From the NCBI GenBank assembly GCA_002344525.1, contig DDTJ01000008.1:4631-9692 (forward strand): a stretch of 5,062 nt of DNA. The letters are read 5' to 3'. The notes below the pieces were generated by a model, which saw only the letters and a program-made list of their open reading frames with translations, was not told the DNA's origin and made no database searches. Below are positions 1 through 5,062 of the stretch, in pieces. The first letter of the stretch is position 1; the number at the start of each line of letters is the position of its first letter. A program made the translations under genes and the position numbers. The DNA comes from Akkermansiaceae bacterium UBA2367 (GTDB taxonomy: Bacteria; Verrucomicrobiota; Verrucomicrobiia; Verrucomicrobiales; DEV007).

Positions 1-30
1 TGGTCGCGAGTTCGAATCTCGCCGGGCCTA
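1..30 (+). tRNA. 3' end of a tRNA gene (partial, isotype unknown)
   Basis: The window starts in the variable loop of a tRNA. A perfect 5-bp T stem is visible (GCGAG at 6-10 with CTCGC at 18-22) enclosing the canonical T loop TTCGAAT. It is followed by seven bases that would form the 3' acceptor strand (CGGGCCT, 23-29) and a discriminator A at 30. The next bases are TTG, so the CCA end is not encoded and must be added enzymatically. The anticodon and D arms lie outside the window, so the amino acid cannot be read. An acceptor 5' strand of the GGGCCCG type, as in some Arg tRNAs, would fit with one G-U pair, but this is only a guess. Confidence 0.8.
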
Positions 31-32
31 TT

Positions 33-66
33 GCTCCATGTTCAAAGAACCTGCATGGCGCTTTTT
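33..66 (+). terminator. Probable intrinsic terminator of the tRNA
   Basis: GCTCCATG (33-40) can pair with CATGGCGC (54-61) at seven of eight positions around a 13-base loop, and five T follow directly (62-66). The hairpin begins three bases after the tRNA discriminator base, the expected place for a rho-independent terminator. It contains the ATG at 38 that would otherwise give the longest aroE reading frame, which argues against that start. The C-T mismatch in the stem and the short T run keep this moderate. Confidence 0.5.
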
Positions 67-106
67 CCCGTTGACCCCCGCCGCGCAGACTGGAAGCCTG
101 TGGGCC

Positions 107-1009
107 ATGCGCACCTACACCCTTGACGACTTGCGGAACTGGCCGACGGCCACGCGCGACCTCTCGAATCCCGCCCGGCTGGCGGTGATCGGCGATCCAG
201 TGGCCCATTCGCGATCCCCGCAGATGCACAACCCGGCCCTCCGTGCCGCCGGGATCGATGGCGAATACGTGAGGCTCCACCTGCAACCGGAGGAGTTGGA
301 GGAGGGCATCGCCTTGATGAAGGCAGCGGATTTCATCGGTTTCAACGCCACGATCCCGCACAAGGGGGCGGTCTTCGCCGCGGTCGACGGGATGAGCGAG
401 ACGGCGCGGCGGATCGGCGCGGTGAACACGGTCGCGATCCGGGATGGCGTCCTCGTCGGGCACAACACCGACGCGCCGGGGTGGAAGGAGGCGGTGCGGG
501 AGGCTTTCTCCGCGGACCTCGCCGGGCTGCGCGTCATGGTCGTCGGCGCGGGCGGCGGAGCGGGCCGGGCGGCGGCGGTGCAATGCGCCATGGACCGCTG
601 CGAGCGGCTCGTGCTCGCGAACCGCACGGTGGAGAAAGCTCACGCGCTCGCGGCGGAGCTGCGGGACGCGATCGGTGACGCCGGACGCCTCGCCGTGATC
701 CCGTGGGAGGAGGGAGCGATGGAGCGCGAGCTCGACGGCATCGACTTGATCGTCAACGCGACTTCCATGGGGATGAAGGAGGGCGATGCGGAGGCGGTGC
801 CGCAACGGCTTATCCAGCCGCATCACCTCGTCTACGACATGGTCTATGCCCCGGCACGGACGCGTTTGATGGCCGCCGCCGAGGAGCGGGGCGCGAAAGC
901 CGAAAACGGGCTAGGGATGTTGCTGTGGCAGGGGGCGCTCGCCTTCGAGTTCTGGTTCCGGCGCGAGGCTCCGCTGGTGGCGATGCGGGAAGGGCTTCTT
1001 GGTTCGTAA
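107..1009 (+). CDS. aroE: Shikimate dehydrogenase (NADP+)
   Basis: AroE reduces 3-dehydroshikimate to shikimate with NADPH in the cytoplasm, the fourth step of the chorismate pathway. The protein has 300 residues, slightly longer than the usual 270-290 because of an N-terminal lead-in (MRTYTLDDLRNW). Visible motifs are the shikimate-binding SRSPQMHN (35-42), NATIPHK with the catalytic Lys (80-86), GHNTD with the catalytic Asp (D122), the glycine-rich dinucleotide loop GAGGGAGRA (147-155), NRT (172-174, the loop that usually selects NADP over NAD), NATSMGM (217-223) and the C-terminal GMLLWQGALAFE (270-281). All key residues are present. An in-frame ATG at 38 lies inside the tRNA terminator hairpin, so ATG 107 is preferred. 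It has only a weak GGAAG ten bases upstream. No clear promoter fits between 67 and 106. TTGACC at 71-76 resembles a -35 box but has no -10 partner, so read-through or a non-consensus promoter is likely. Confidence 0.96.
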   Translation: MRTYTLDDLRNWPTATRDLSNPARLAVIGDPVAHSRSPQMHNPALRAAGIDGEYVRLHLQPEELEEGIALMKAADFIGFNATIPHKGAVFAAVDGMSETARRIGAVNTVAIRDGVLVGHNTDAPGWKEAVREAFSADLAGLRVMVVGAGGGAGRAAAVQCAMDRCERLVLANRTVEKAHALAAELRDAIGDAGRLAVIPWEEGAMERELDGIDLIVNATSMGMKEGDAEAVPQRLIQPHHLVYDMVYAPARTRLMAAAEERGAKAENGLGMLLWQGALAFEFWFRREAPLVAMREGLLGS

Positions 1010-1034
1010 GCCTTTGGTACGGGAGAGGAGGATT

Positions 1035-1063
1035 CGGGGAACGGGGTACCGTTTCCGTTTTTT
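1035..1063 (+). terminator. Intrinsic terminator of aroE
   Basis: Starting about 28 bases after the aroE stop, GGAACGG (1038-1044) pairs with CCGTTTCC (1049-1056) with a single bulged T. The loop is the tetranucleotide GGTA. After one G comes a run of six T (1058-1063). This is a classic rho-independent terminator for the rightward transcript and implies that the next gene has its own promoter downstream. Confidence 0.75.
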
Positions 1064-1197
1064 GGACAAAGGCTCATGGCATCCAACATTTTCTGAATCG
1101 GCGCGAAGCTTGGCTCGTCATTCCAACATCGCCGCGAGGTCCGGGAGCCGGATGCAGGCGAGACAATCAACCACACCACCAACACACCCCACCCACT
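1064..1197 (+). promoter_or_regulatory. Upstream region and G-free leader of the His-rich gene
   Basis: This stretch lies between the aroE terminator and the next start codon and must hold that gene's promoter if the terminator works. No convincing sigma-70 pair is seen: TGGACA (1063-1068) resembles a -35 box, but the bases 17 positions further (ACATTT) are a poor -10. The octamer TCCAACAT occurs twice, at 1082-1089 and 1122-1129, exactly 40 bases apart on the same face of the helix. Each copy is followed by a CGGCGCGA/CGCCGCGA-like string, so the pair could be a regulator site. The last 35 bases (1163-1197) contain no G at all, being almost entirely A and C. The leader is therefore probably unstructured, and the start codon has no Shine-Dalgarno sequence. 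Confidence 0.35.
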
Positions 1198-1527
1198 ATG
1201 AAACTCACTGTTCTCTCCACTCTCGCCGCCGCCGCCTTCGCCTTGGTCGGTGCCACCAGCGCCGAAGCCGGTCCCCGCTACGGGGGGCATGGCGGTTATG
1301 GTCACGGCCACGGCGGTCACGGCCACAGCCATGGCGGCTACGGTCACGACCACGGGCACTACCGCCCGGTCTACAAACTGCACACGGTGGAGGTGAACCG
1401 GACCCGCCATTGCCGCACCGCCTACGACCACTGCGGTCGCCCCTATACCTACCACGTCACGGTGGTGACTTACTGCGACCACTACTCGAACGGCACCTCG
1501 CGCACTTGGTCGCGGACCTTCTCTTGA
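1198..1527 (+). CDS. Secreted His/Gly-rich protein, function unknown
   Basis: The predicted product has 109 residues and no recognised family. Residues 1-24 form a typical Sec signal peptide: Lys at position 2, an Ala/Leu/Val-rich core, and an AEA signal peptidase I site after residue 24. Residues 25-55 are a low-complexity Gly/His/Tyr tract with nine His between 31 and 54. The segment HGGYGHxHG occurs twice 14 residues apart, matching an imperfect 26-base DNA repeat (1288-1313 and 1330-1355). The remainder (56-109) is a small Thr/Tyr/His-rich region with Cys72, Cys79 and Cys93. The odd number of Cys leaves one free or shared between molecules. The His tract suggests binding of Ni, Cu or Zn outside the cytoplasm, but that is inference from composition. 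The start follows from the signal peptide and the G-free leader; longer in-frame extension upstream runs over aroE and is not credible. The gene is monocistronic, with terminator hairpins on both sides. Confidence 0.75.
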   Translation: MKLTVLSTLAAAAFALVGATSAEAGPRYGGHGGYGHGHGGHGHSHGGYGHDHGHYRPVYKLHTVEVNRTRHCRTAYDHCGRPYTYHVTVVTYCDHYSNGTSRTWSRTFS

Positions 1528-1536
1528 GCGAACGCC

Positions 1537-1554
1537 CCCGCCATCGTCGGCGGG
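1537..1554 (+). other. Small GC-rich hairpin just after the stop codon
   Basis: CCCGCC (1537-1542) and GGCGGG (1549-1554) form a perfect 6-bp stem around a 6-base loop, nine bases after the stop of the His-rich gene. No T run follows, so it is not a terminator by itself. It may protect the 3' end of the message or pause polymerase ahead of the stronger hairpin at 1568. It could be chance in DNA this GC-rich. Confidence 0.3.
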
Positions 1555-1567
1555 ATCCATACCCAAA

Positions 1568-1606
1568 AACGAAGCAGGGCACCGGGAACGGTGCCCTGCT
1601 TTCGTT
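1568..1606. terminator. Bidirectional intrinsic terminator between convergent genes
   Basis: GCAGGGCACC (1574-1583) and GGTGCCCTGC (1590-1599) form a perfect 10-bp stem with the loop GGGAAC. AACGAA on the left and TTTCGTT on the right extend it by about six pairs with one bulged T. Rightward transcripts end in TTTCGTT. On the other strand the hairpin is followed by CGTTTTTGGG, an equally good or better T run. It sits 40 bases after the stop of the rightward His-rich gene and 116 bases beyond the stop of the leftward anti-sigma gene, so it probably ends both transcripts. Confidence 0.8.
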
Positions 1607-1617
1607 GGAAGCAGGTC

Positions 1618-1725
1618 GTAGGCGCGTCCAATCGGGAACGGACCGGATGTCCGAACGACGCCCGACGAAGCCAATGGCCTCGGCTGCAATGGAAGATGCG
1701 CCAAGGCCGAGGCGGTCGCGCCTAC
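1618..1725. repeat. Nested inverted-repeat element (REP/MITE-like)
   Basis: The ends are inverted copies of one 12-mer: GTAGGCGCGTCC at 1618-1629 and, on the minus strand, GTAGGCGCGACC (complement of 1714-1725), 11 of 12 identical. Inside are two further hairpins. One pairs TCGGG (1632-1636) with CCCGA (1661-1665) around CGGAC (1639-1643) with GTCCG (1649-1653). The other pairs GCCTCGGC (1677-1684) with GCCGAGGC (1706-1713). The whole could fold as a two-armed structure closed by the terminal repeat. No open reading frame of note and no obvious target-site duplication are seen. The right arm covers the stop codon of the leftward gene (complement of 1722-1724). The shape suggests a dispersed non-autonomous palindromic element, but copy number cannot be judged from one window. 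Confidence 0.5.
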
Positions 1726-3155
1726 CGCCCCAGGATTTTCAAATGAAGGGTCGGAGCCGGCAGGGTGGGATGCCGGGAGGAGGCGAAGGCATGGACGAGG
1801 CCGCCGCTGCGGGTCTCGGGGGTCTCGCGGACGACGAGGAGGGTGGCGAGGCGGTTCGAGTCGGCGTTGAGGAAATCGCGTAAAACCTCACCCTTAATGC
1901 CGAAGCCGCCCGTCTGGATGCCGCGCGGCACGGTGAAGCGACCGAGTTCGCGAACTCGGTCGCGGAGAATCCCGTTCCCGGTCGAGAGCTCGTTGGCGGG
2001 GGCGTTTTCCCAATCCAGGGTCTCCGCCTCCCAGGCGTCGAGGGTGTCGTCGAGGAGACCGTAGACCGTGAACTCCGAGTCACCGAGGTGCGAGGCGAGG
2101 CCCCAGCCGGTCGGGGTGAAGCTCAGCTCCAGCCGGGCCGAGGCGATGCTGCCGGGGGCGATCCCGTCGAGGGGGAAGCGGAGGCAGGCCTTCCGGTGCG
2201 GCGAGGGCGAATCGATGCCGTGTTTCAACAGCAGGAGGGTGTCGCTGACGTGGTCGTTGGGGCGGCCCGCCCAGACATAGGCGTCGGCCCCGCCGGGAGC
2301 GGCGGTGGTCAGGGTGGTCATGCCGGGCTCCTTCGGGGCGGAGGGGATCTCGGGCAGCGCCCAGACGCCCTCCTCGGGGCCTTCGCTGACCCCGCCGAGG
2401 GAGGCTCCGGCCACGAGGGTCTGCTGCCCCCCGCGCAGGGCGATGCGCTTTCCGGTGTCGGGCTGCTCGACTTCGACGAGGCCGTCGAACACTTGCGTCT
2501 GCGTCGCCCCGCTGCTTGGATGGACGTTCACCGCGAAGCGCGTCCCGTGGTCGATGACCCGCGCGCCCGGCGTGCGGATGGAGAAGCCCTGTGCCGATTC
2601 GCCGACCTCGGCGACGACGGTGCCGCGGGCGAGGACGCAGTTCATCGCGTCGACGAGGGTGAGCTTCGCCGGGGCTTCGAGGACCAGTTCGGCCCCCGAG
2701 TCGAAGGCGATGGTGGCGAGGCCGCGGACCAGTTCGAGATCGCCCGGCCCGAGGCGGGCGCCCTCCGCCGTCGGCAGGGTGCCGCTCTCCCAGCGGGCCG
2801 CCTCGGTCTTCTTCATCGTGGCGAAGCTCGCGTCCTGCGGCTGCGGCCGCACGATCACGAGGGCGAGCAGGGCGACGAGCGCCGCGGCGGCGAAGCCCTG
2901 CCACAGCGTCGGGACACGGCGGGCGCGGATCGGGGGGAAGTCCTCGATTTCAGCGCCTTCGCCGTTTTCGCCCCCCGCCCCGACGCGGTCCCAATGCAGC
3001 GTGGCGTGGTCGTGGAGGAAATCGAGATAGACGCGCCGGGCCTCGGCGTTCTCGGAGAGGATCGTCTCCAGTTCCGCAACTTGGGCGGCGGAGAGGGAAC
3101 CCTCGATATAGCCGTGGGCGAGTTCGAGGAGAGGGTCGATGCTGGATTCGTTCAT
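1722..3155 (-). CDS. FecR-like transmembrane protein (putative anti-sigma factor) with DNRLRE/CBM96-like domain
   Basis: The 477-residue product reads as a membrane-anchored partner of the adjacent sigma factor. Residues 1-57 form a short cytoplasmic helical segment of anti-sigma type (LLELAHGYIEGSLSAAQVAELE, then a helix ending near HATLHWD). A single hydrophobic segment at 86-102 is the likely transmembrane helix. Residues about 115-250 match a FecR domain, with GDLELVRGLATIAFDSGAEL and later FSIRTPGARVIDHGTRFAVN and a DGLVEVE segment. Residues about 285-475 resemble the DNRLRE/CBM96 beta-sandwich (DAYVWAGRPNDHVSD, then RKACLRFPLDGI, then SARLELSF), a fold in this family associated with carbohydrate binding. 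Known relatives in Planctomycetes and Verrucomicrobia often carry a LamG-type domain in this place. The start is fixed by the ATGA overlap with the sigma gene, indicating translational coupling. The stop codon lies in the arm of a palindromic element, so the last residues may not be ancestral. Anti-sigma activity is inferred from architecture and position. Confidence 0.88.
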   Translation of the reverse strand: MNESSIDPLLELAHGYIEGSLSAAQVAELETILSENAEARRVYLDFLHDHATLHWDRVGAGGENGEGAEIEDFPPIRARRVPTLWQGFAAAALVALLALVIVRPQPQDASFATMKKTEAARWESGTLPTAEGARLGPGDLELVRGLATIAFDSGAELVLEAPAKLTLVDAMNCVLARGTVVAEVGESAQGFSIRTPGARVIDHGTRFAVNVHPSSGATQTQVFDGLVEVEQPDTGKRIALRGGQQTLVAGASLGGVSEGPEEGVWALPEIPSAPKEPGMTTLTTAAPGGADAYVWAGRPNDHVSDTLLLLKHGIDSPSPHRKACLRFPLDGIAPGSIASARLELSFTPTGWGLASHLGDSEFTVYGLLDDTLDAWEAETLDWENAPANELSTGNGILRDRVRELGRFTVPRGIQTGGFGIKGEVLRDFLNADSNRLATLLVVRETPETRSGGLVHAFASSRHPTLPAPTLHLKILGR

Positions 3156-3697
3156 GCGTGGCCGAGTTCTTTTTCGACGCAGAGGTAAAGGCTTTTGCGG
3201 AGACGGCTGAGGAGCCGGTAGACCGCGCCCTCGGTGCGCTCGGTGCGGCGCGAGATGCCCTCGATGGAGGCCTCGTCGCGGTAGCGCAGATCTAGGATCT
3301 CGCGGTGGTCGGGAGGGAGCTTGGTCACGCATTTTTGCAGGGCCTGCTCGCGCCGCTCCCAGCGGTTCTCGCGGATGGCCGACTCGGACTCCTCGCTGAG
3401 CAGTTCGAGGACGCGTTCGCCGAGGTACTCGGAGCGGGCACGTTTCGAGCGGCGGCGGTAGGCGAGGATGCGGTAGAAGAGGATTTTCCGCGCCCAAGCC
3501 GGGAAGTTCGTGCCCAGCTCGAACTGGTGGAACTGCCGCCAGATCACGATCTTGCCTTCCTGCATTACGTCCTGGGCGTCCTGCGGACAGGCGACGAGGC
3601 CGGTCACGTAGAGGGCGAGGCGGCGTTCGTGCTCGGCGAGGAGGAGCAGGAAGGCCTCGGTGCGGTCGGGATCGGGGCTGGGGGCTTCGGCGGGCAT
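3152..3697 (-). CDS. ECF sigma-70 factor, Rhodopirellula/Verrucomicrobium type
   Basis: The 181-residue protein has the two-domain layout of an extracytoplasmic-function sigma factor, which directs RNA polymerase to a specific promoter set. Region 2 spans about 16-86: ACPQDAQDVMQEGKIVIWRQF is the core-binding helix, and NFPAWARKILFYRILAYRRR covers the -10 melting and recognition helices. A charged linker (about 87-115) follows. Region 4 (about 118-176) carries LPPDHREILDLRYRDEASIEGIS and the -35-binding helix TERTEGAVYRLLSRLRKSL. The wording of both regions recalls the subfamily described from Rhodopirellula and Verrucomicrobium. ATG 3697 is the only start near the region 2 boundary; on the coding strand GGAAAAG precedes it as a weak ribosome site. 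The frame remains open far upstream, but there it runs antiparallel-free across rsmB and is only a shadow. The gene follows rsmB after 68 bases with no terminator seen and overlaps the FecR-like gene by four bases. Confidence 0.92.
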   Translation of the reverse strand: MPAEAPSPDPDRTEAFLLLLAEHERRLALYVTGLVACPQDAQDVMQEGKIVIWRQFHQFELGTNFPAWARKILFYRILAYRRRSKRARSEYLGERVLELLSEESESAIRENRWERREQALQKCVTKLPPDHREILDLRYRDEASIEGISRRTERTEGAVYRLLSRLRKSLYLCVEKELGHA

Positions 3698-3765
3698 GGC
3701 TTTTCCAAGGGATTCAGTCGGGACGCGACGGTTTTGGACAGGGAAAAGTGCGGCGCCCGACCGGA
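3698..3765 (-). other. rsmB-sigma factor intergenic gap
   Basis: Only 68 bases separate the rsmB stop from the sigma factor start. I see no hairpin with a T run and no convincing -35/-10 pair, so co-transcription with rsmB is the simplest reading. An ECF-type autoregulatory promoter, common for such sigma factors, could still hide here because its consensus is unknown for this subfamily. Confidence 0.3.
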
Positions 3766-5004
3766 TCAGGGCCGTAGCAGGGCGGCGAAGGCTCCGTCGT
3801 GGCCGTCGCGCCAAGGGAGGGAGGAGATCGTCCTTTCCACCGCGAAGCCGGAGGCGGCGACGACTTCCTCGTTCTCTTCCCGGTCGATGGAGCAGGTGCT
3901 GTAGACGAGGCGGCCGCCGGGCTTGAGGAAGGCGGCGACGGAGCGCAGCAGGGCGAGTTGCTGCCGGGCATGGCGCTCGAAATCGCGCTCGGTGAGCCGC
4001 CAGCGCACGTCGACGCGGCGGCGCATGGTGCCGGTGTTGGAGCAGGGGGCGTCGAGGAGGATGGCGTCGAAGGCGGGCAGGTCGCTCGCGGGTGGGGGAT
4101 CGGTCCAGTCGAGGTGGCGGACTTCGGCGTTGGCGATGGAGAGGCGTTCGAGATTCTCGCGCAAGGGACCGAGGCGTGGCTCGGAGGAATCGCTGGCGAC
4201 GATGCGCCCCTGGTTTTCCATGAGGGCGGCGAGGAGGGCGGTCTTTCCACCCGGCGCGGCGCAGGCGTCGAGCACGGTCTCGCCGGACTGCGGATCGAGG
4301 AGGCGGCAGGCGAGGGAGGTGCTGGGGTCTTGGATGTAGATCAAGCCCTGCCGCAGCCATTCGGTATTCGGGGTCCCTTCGATGAGGAAAAAACCAGGGT
4401 AACTGTCTCCCAGTGAAGAGGGTAGGGTCTCCGACCTGACCCTGTCGAGCGCCTCGCGGTCGCGGGCGAGAGGGTTGAGGCGGGCGTAGACGGGAGGGGC
4501 CTCGTTGTTCCAGCGGCAGAGGGCTTCGGTGGCCGCTGGACCGTGCTGGTCGGTCCAGCGGCGGAGGAGGAAGTCGGGGTGGGAGTAGCGGTCTTCGAGG
4601 GGCCAAGTCTCGATCCCGGCGAGGAGTTCGCTTTTCTGGCGCTGGGCGGTGCGCAGGATGGCGTTGACGAGGGAACGCTCGTGCGGGCGGGCGAGGGCGA
4701 CGGTCTCGTTGACGGCGGCGTGCTCGGCGATGCCGGTCTTGAAAAGCTGGTAGAGGCCGAGGCGGAGGAGGTTCTGGGTCTGCGATTTGATGGCCCCCCG
4801 GCGGAAGCGCTCGATCAGTTCGTCGAGGAGGTAGAGGTGGCGGATGACGCCATAGAGGAGATCCTGGGCGAGGCCGCGGTCGGGCGGGGAGAGCCGTCGC
4901 CGCCGCGCGAAGTCGTCGAGGAGGTCGGCGGCGTAGCGGGAGGTATCCTCCCAGGCGGTGAGGGCGTCGAGGGCGCAGCGGCGGGCGGGGGAGTCATGGG
5001 ACAT
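3766..5004 (-). CDS. rsmB: 16S rRNA (cytosine-967-C5)-methyltransferase
   Basis: RsmB (Sun/Fmu) methylates C967 of 16S rRNA using S-adenosylmethionine. The product has 412 residues, close to the 429 of E. coli. Residues about 3-128 form the NusB-like RNA-binding domain (ARRCALDAL at the start, HAAVNETVALA near 95-105). The Rossmann methyltransferase domain follows: SHPDFLLRRW (141-150), IQDPSTSL (224-231), the SAM-binding DACAAPGGKT (246-255), LDAPCSNTGTMRR with the release Cys (C321), and YSTCSIDREENE with the nucleophile Cys (C371). The C-terminus ends in the usual DGxFAALLRP form. Both cysteines are intact. ATG 5004 is preferred over an in-frame GTG at 5019, because the GTG lies in a heptad-repeat tract and the added MTPKP matches nothing in the family. 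No Shine-Dalgarno is present; the coding strand reads ACCCCCAAACCC before the ATG. It is first of three leftward genes. Confidence 0.95.
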   Translation of the reverse strand: MSHDSPARRCALDALTAWEDTSRYAADLLDDFARRRRLSPPDRGLAQDLLYGVIRHLYLLDELIERFRRGAIKSQTQNLLRLGLYQLFKTGIAEHAAVNETVALARPHERSLVNAILRTAQRQKSELLAGIETWPLEDRYSHPDFLLRRWTDQHGPAATEALCRWNNEAPPVYARLNPLARDREALDRVRSETLPSSLGDSYPGFFLIEGTPNTEWLRQGLIYIQDPSTSLACRLLDPQSGETVLDACAAPGGKTALLAALMENQGRIVASDSSEPRLGPLRENLERLSIANAEVRHLDWTDPPPASDLPAFDAILLDAPCSNTGTMRRRVDVRWRLTERDFERHARQQLALLRSVAAFLKPGGRLVYSTCSIDREENEEVVAASGFAVERTISSLPWRDGHDGAFAALLRP

Positions 5005-5014
5005 GGGTTTGGGG

Positions 5015-5062
5015 GTCACGGGTCACCAGTCACGGGGAGGTTTCGGATTTCGAGCTTCGGAT
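5015..5062. repeat. Seven-base-periodic tract upstream of rsmB (runs off window)
   Basis: Read on the plus strand, the tract divides into heptads: GTCACGG, GTCACCA, GTCACGG, GGAGGTT, TCGGATT, TCGAGCT, TCGGAT. Three of the first kind are adjacent (5015-5035). Three TCG-initial units follow (5043-5062), giving TTCGGAT twice 14 bases apart. The units are degenerate and the tract is cut by the window edge, so its full length is unknown. It occupies the likely promoter or 5' leader of rsmB. It resembles short tandemly repeated heptamers known from other bacteria, but only in form. Confidence 0.4.

Noticed and set aside
1062..1091. Candidate sigma-70 promoter (TGGACA with ACATTT)
   Set aside because: The -10 match is poor, and the -35 overlaps the T run of the aroE terminator. 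It is not strong enough to list as a promoter.
703..1197. In-frame extension of the His-rich gene upstream of 1198
   Set aside because: It overlaps aroE in another frame and runs through the aroE terminator. The signal peptide begins exactly at the ATG at 1198.
844..1704. A 286-codon minus-strand frame opposite the aroE end and the His-rich gene
   Set aside because: It crosses two terminators and the complement of a signal-peptide gene. The Val/Ala-rich translation mirrors the His/Gly codons, and no family is recognisable.
1618..1725. Possible integron attC site
   Set aside because: The inverted repeats lack the RYYYAAC/GTTRRRY core sites, and no integrase or cassette structure is nearby.
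2088..3188. Long plus-strand open frames (366 and 241 codons) opposite the FecR-like gene
   Set aside because: They are antisense shadows from high GC at third positions of the minus-strand gene. Their translations are Arg/Gly/Ala-rich with no motif, while the minus strand has clear FecR and DNRLRE-like features.
3799..4416. A 205-codon plus-strand frame opposite rsmB
   Set aside because: It is an antisense shadow of the methyltransferase domain, Gly/Ala/Glu-rich without any recognisable motif.
3698..4606. Extension of the sigma factor frame far into the rsmB region
   Set aside because: It is on the same strand but a different frame from rsmB, with Arg/Pro-rich shadow translation. The sigma factor domains begin just after the ATG at 3697.

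Overview
High-GC (roughly two-thirds G+C) bacterial chromosomal DNA with five protein-coding genes, the 3' end of a tRNA gene and several short structured intergenic sites. The gene content points to the Verrucomicrobiota, less likely another PVC-group lineage. The main clue is an ECF sigma factor that reads like the Rhodopirellula/Verrucomicrobium sigma-70 subfamily, translationally coupled to a FecR-type membrane protein with a DNRLRE/CBM96-like C-terminal domain. Two genes also lack a Shine-Dalgarno sequence and start after A/C-rich leaders. The assignment rests on recalled family features, not on a database search.

Left part, plus strand (1-1527). The window opens inside a tRNA gene (T arm and 3' acceptor strand), followed at once by a terminator-like hairpin. 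Next comes aroE, shikimate dehydrogenase of the aromatic amino acid pathway, closed by a hairpin with a run of six T. After a 188-base gap there is a small gene for a secreted His/Gly-rich protein of 109 residues with no recognised function. It ends at a strong hairpin that can work as a terminator in both directions.

Middle (about 1607-1725). A 108-base segment is bounded by inverted copies of GTAGGCGCGWCC and contains nested inverted repeats. It looks like a small dispersed palindromic element, and one arm contains the stop codon of the leftward operon's last gene.

Right part, minus strand (5004 down to 1722). Three genes run leftward: rsmB (16S rRNA m5C967 methyltransferase), then after 68 bases the ECF sigma factor, then, overlapping it by ATGA, a single-pass FecR-like putative anti-sigma factor. 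The last two probably form a signalling pair in which an extracytoplasmic, possibly glycan-binding domain controls the sigma factor across the membrane. Upstream of rsmB the sequence shows a 7-base periodicity to the window edge.

No CRISPR array, transposase, phage gene or defence system is visible. The most interesting points are the sigma/anti-sigma pair with its carbohydrate-binding-like sensor, the palindromic element over a stop codon, and the uncharacterised His-rich secreted protein.
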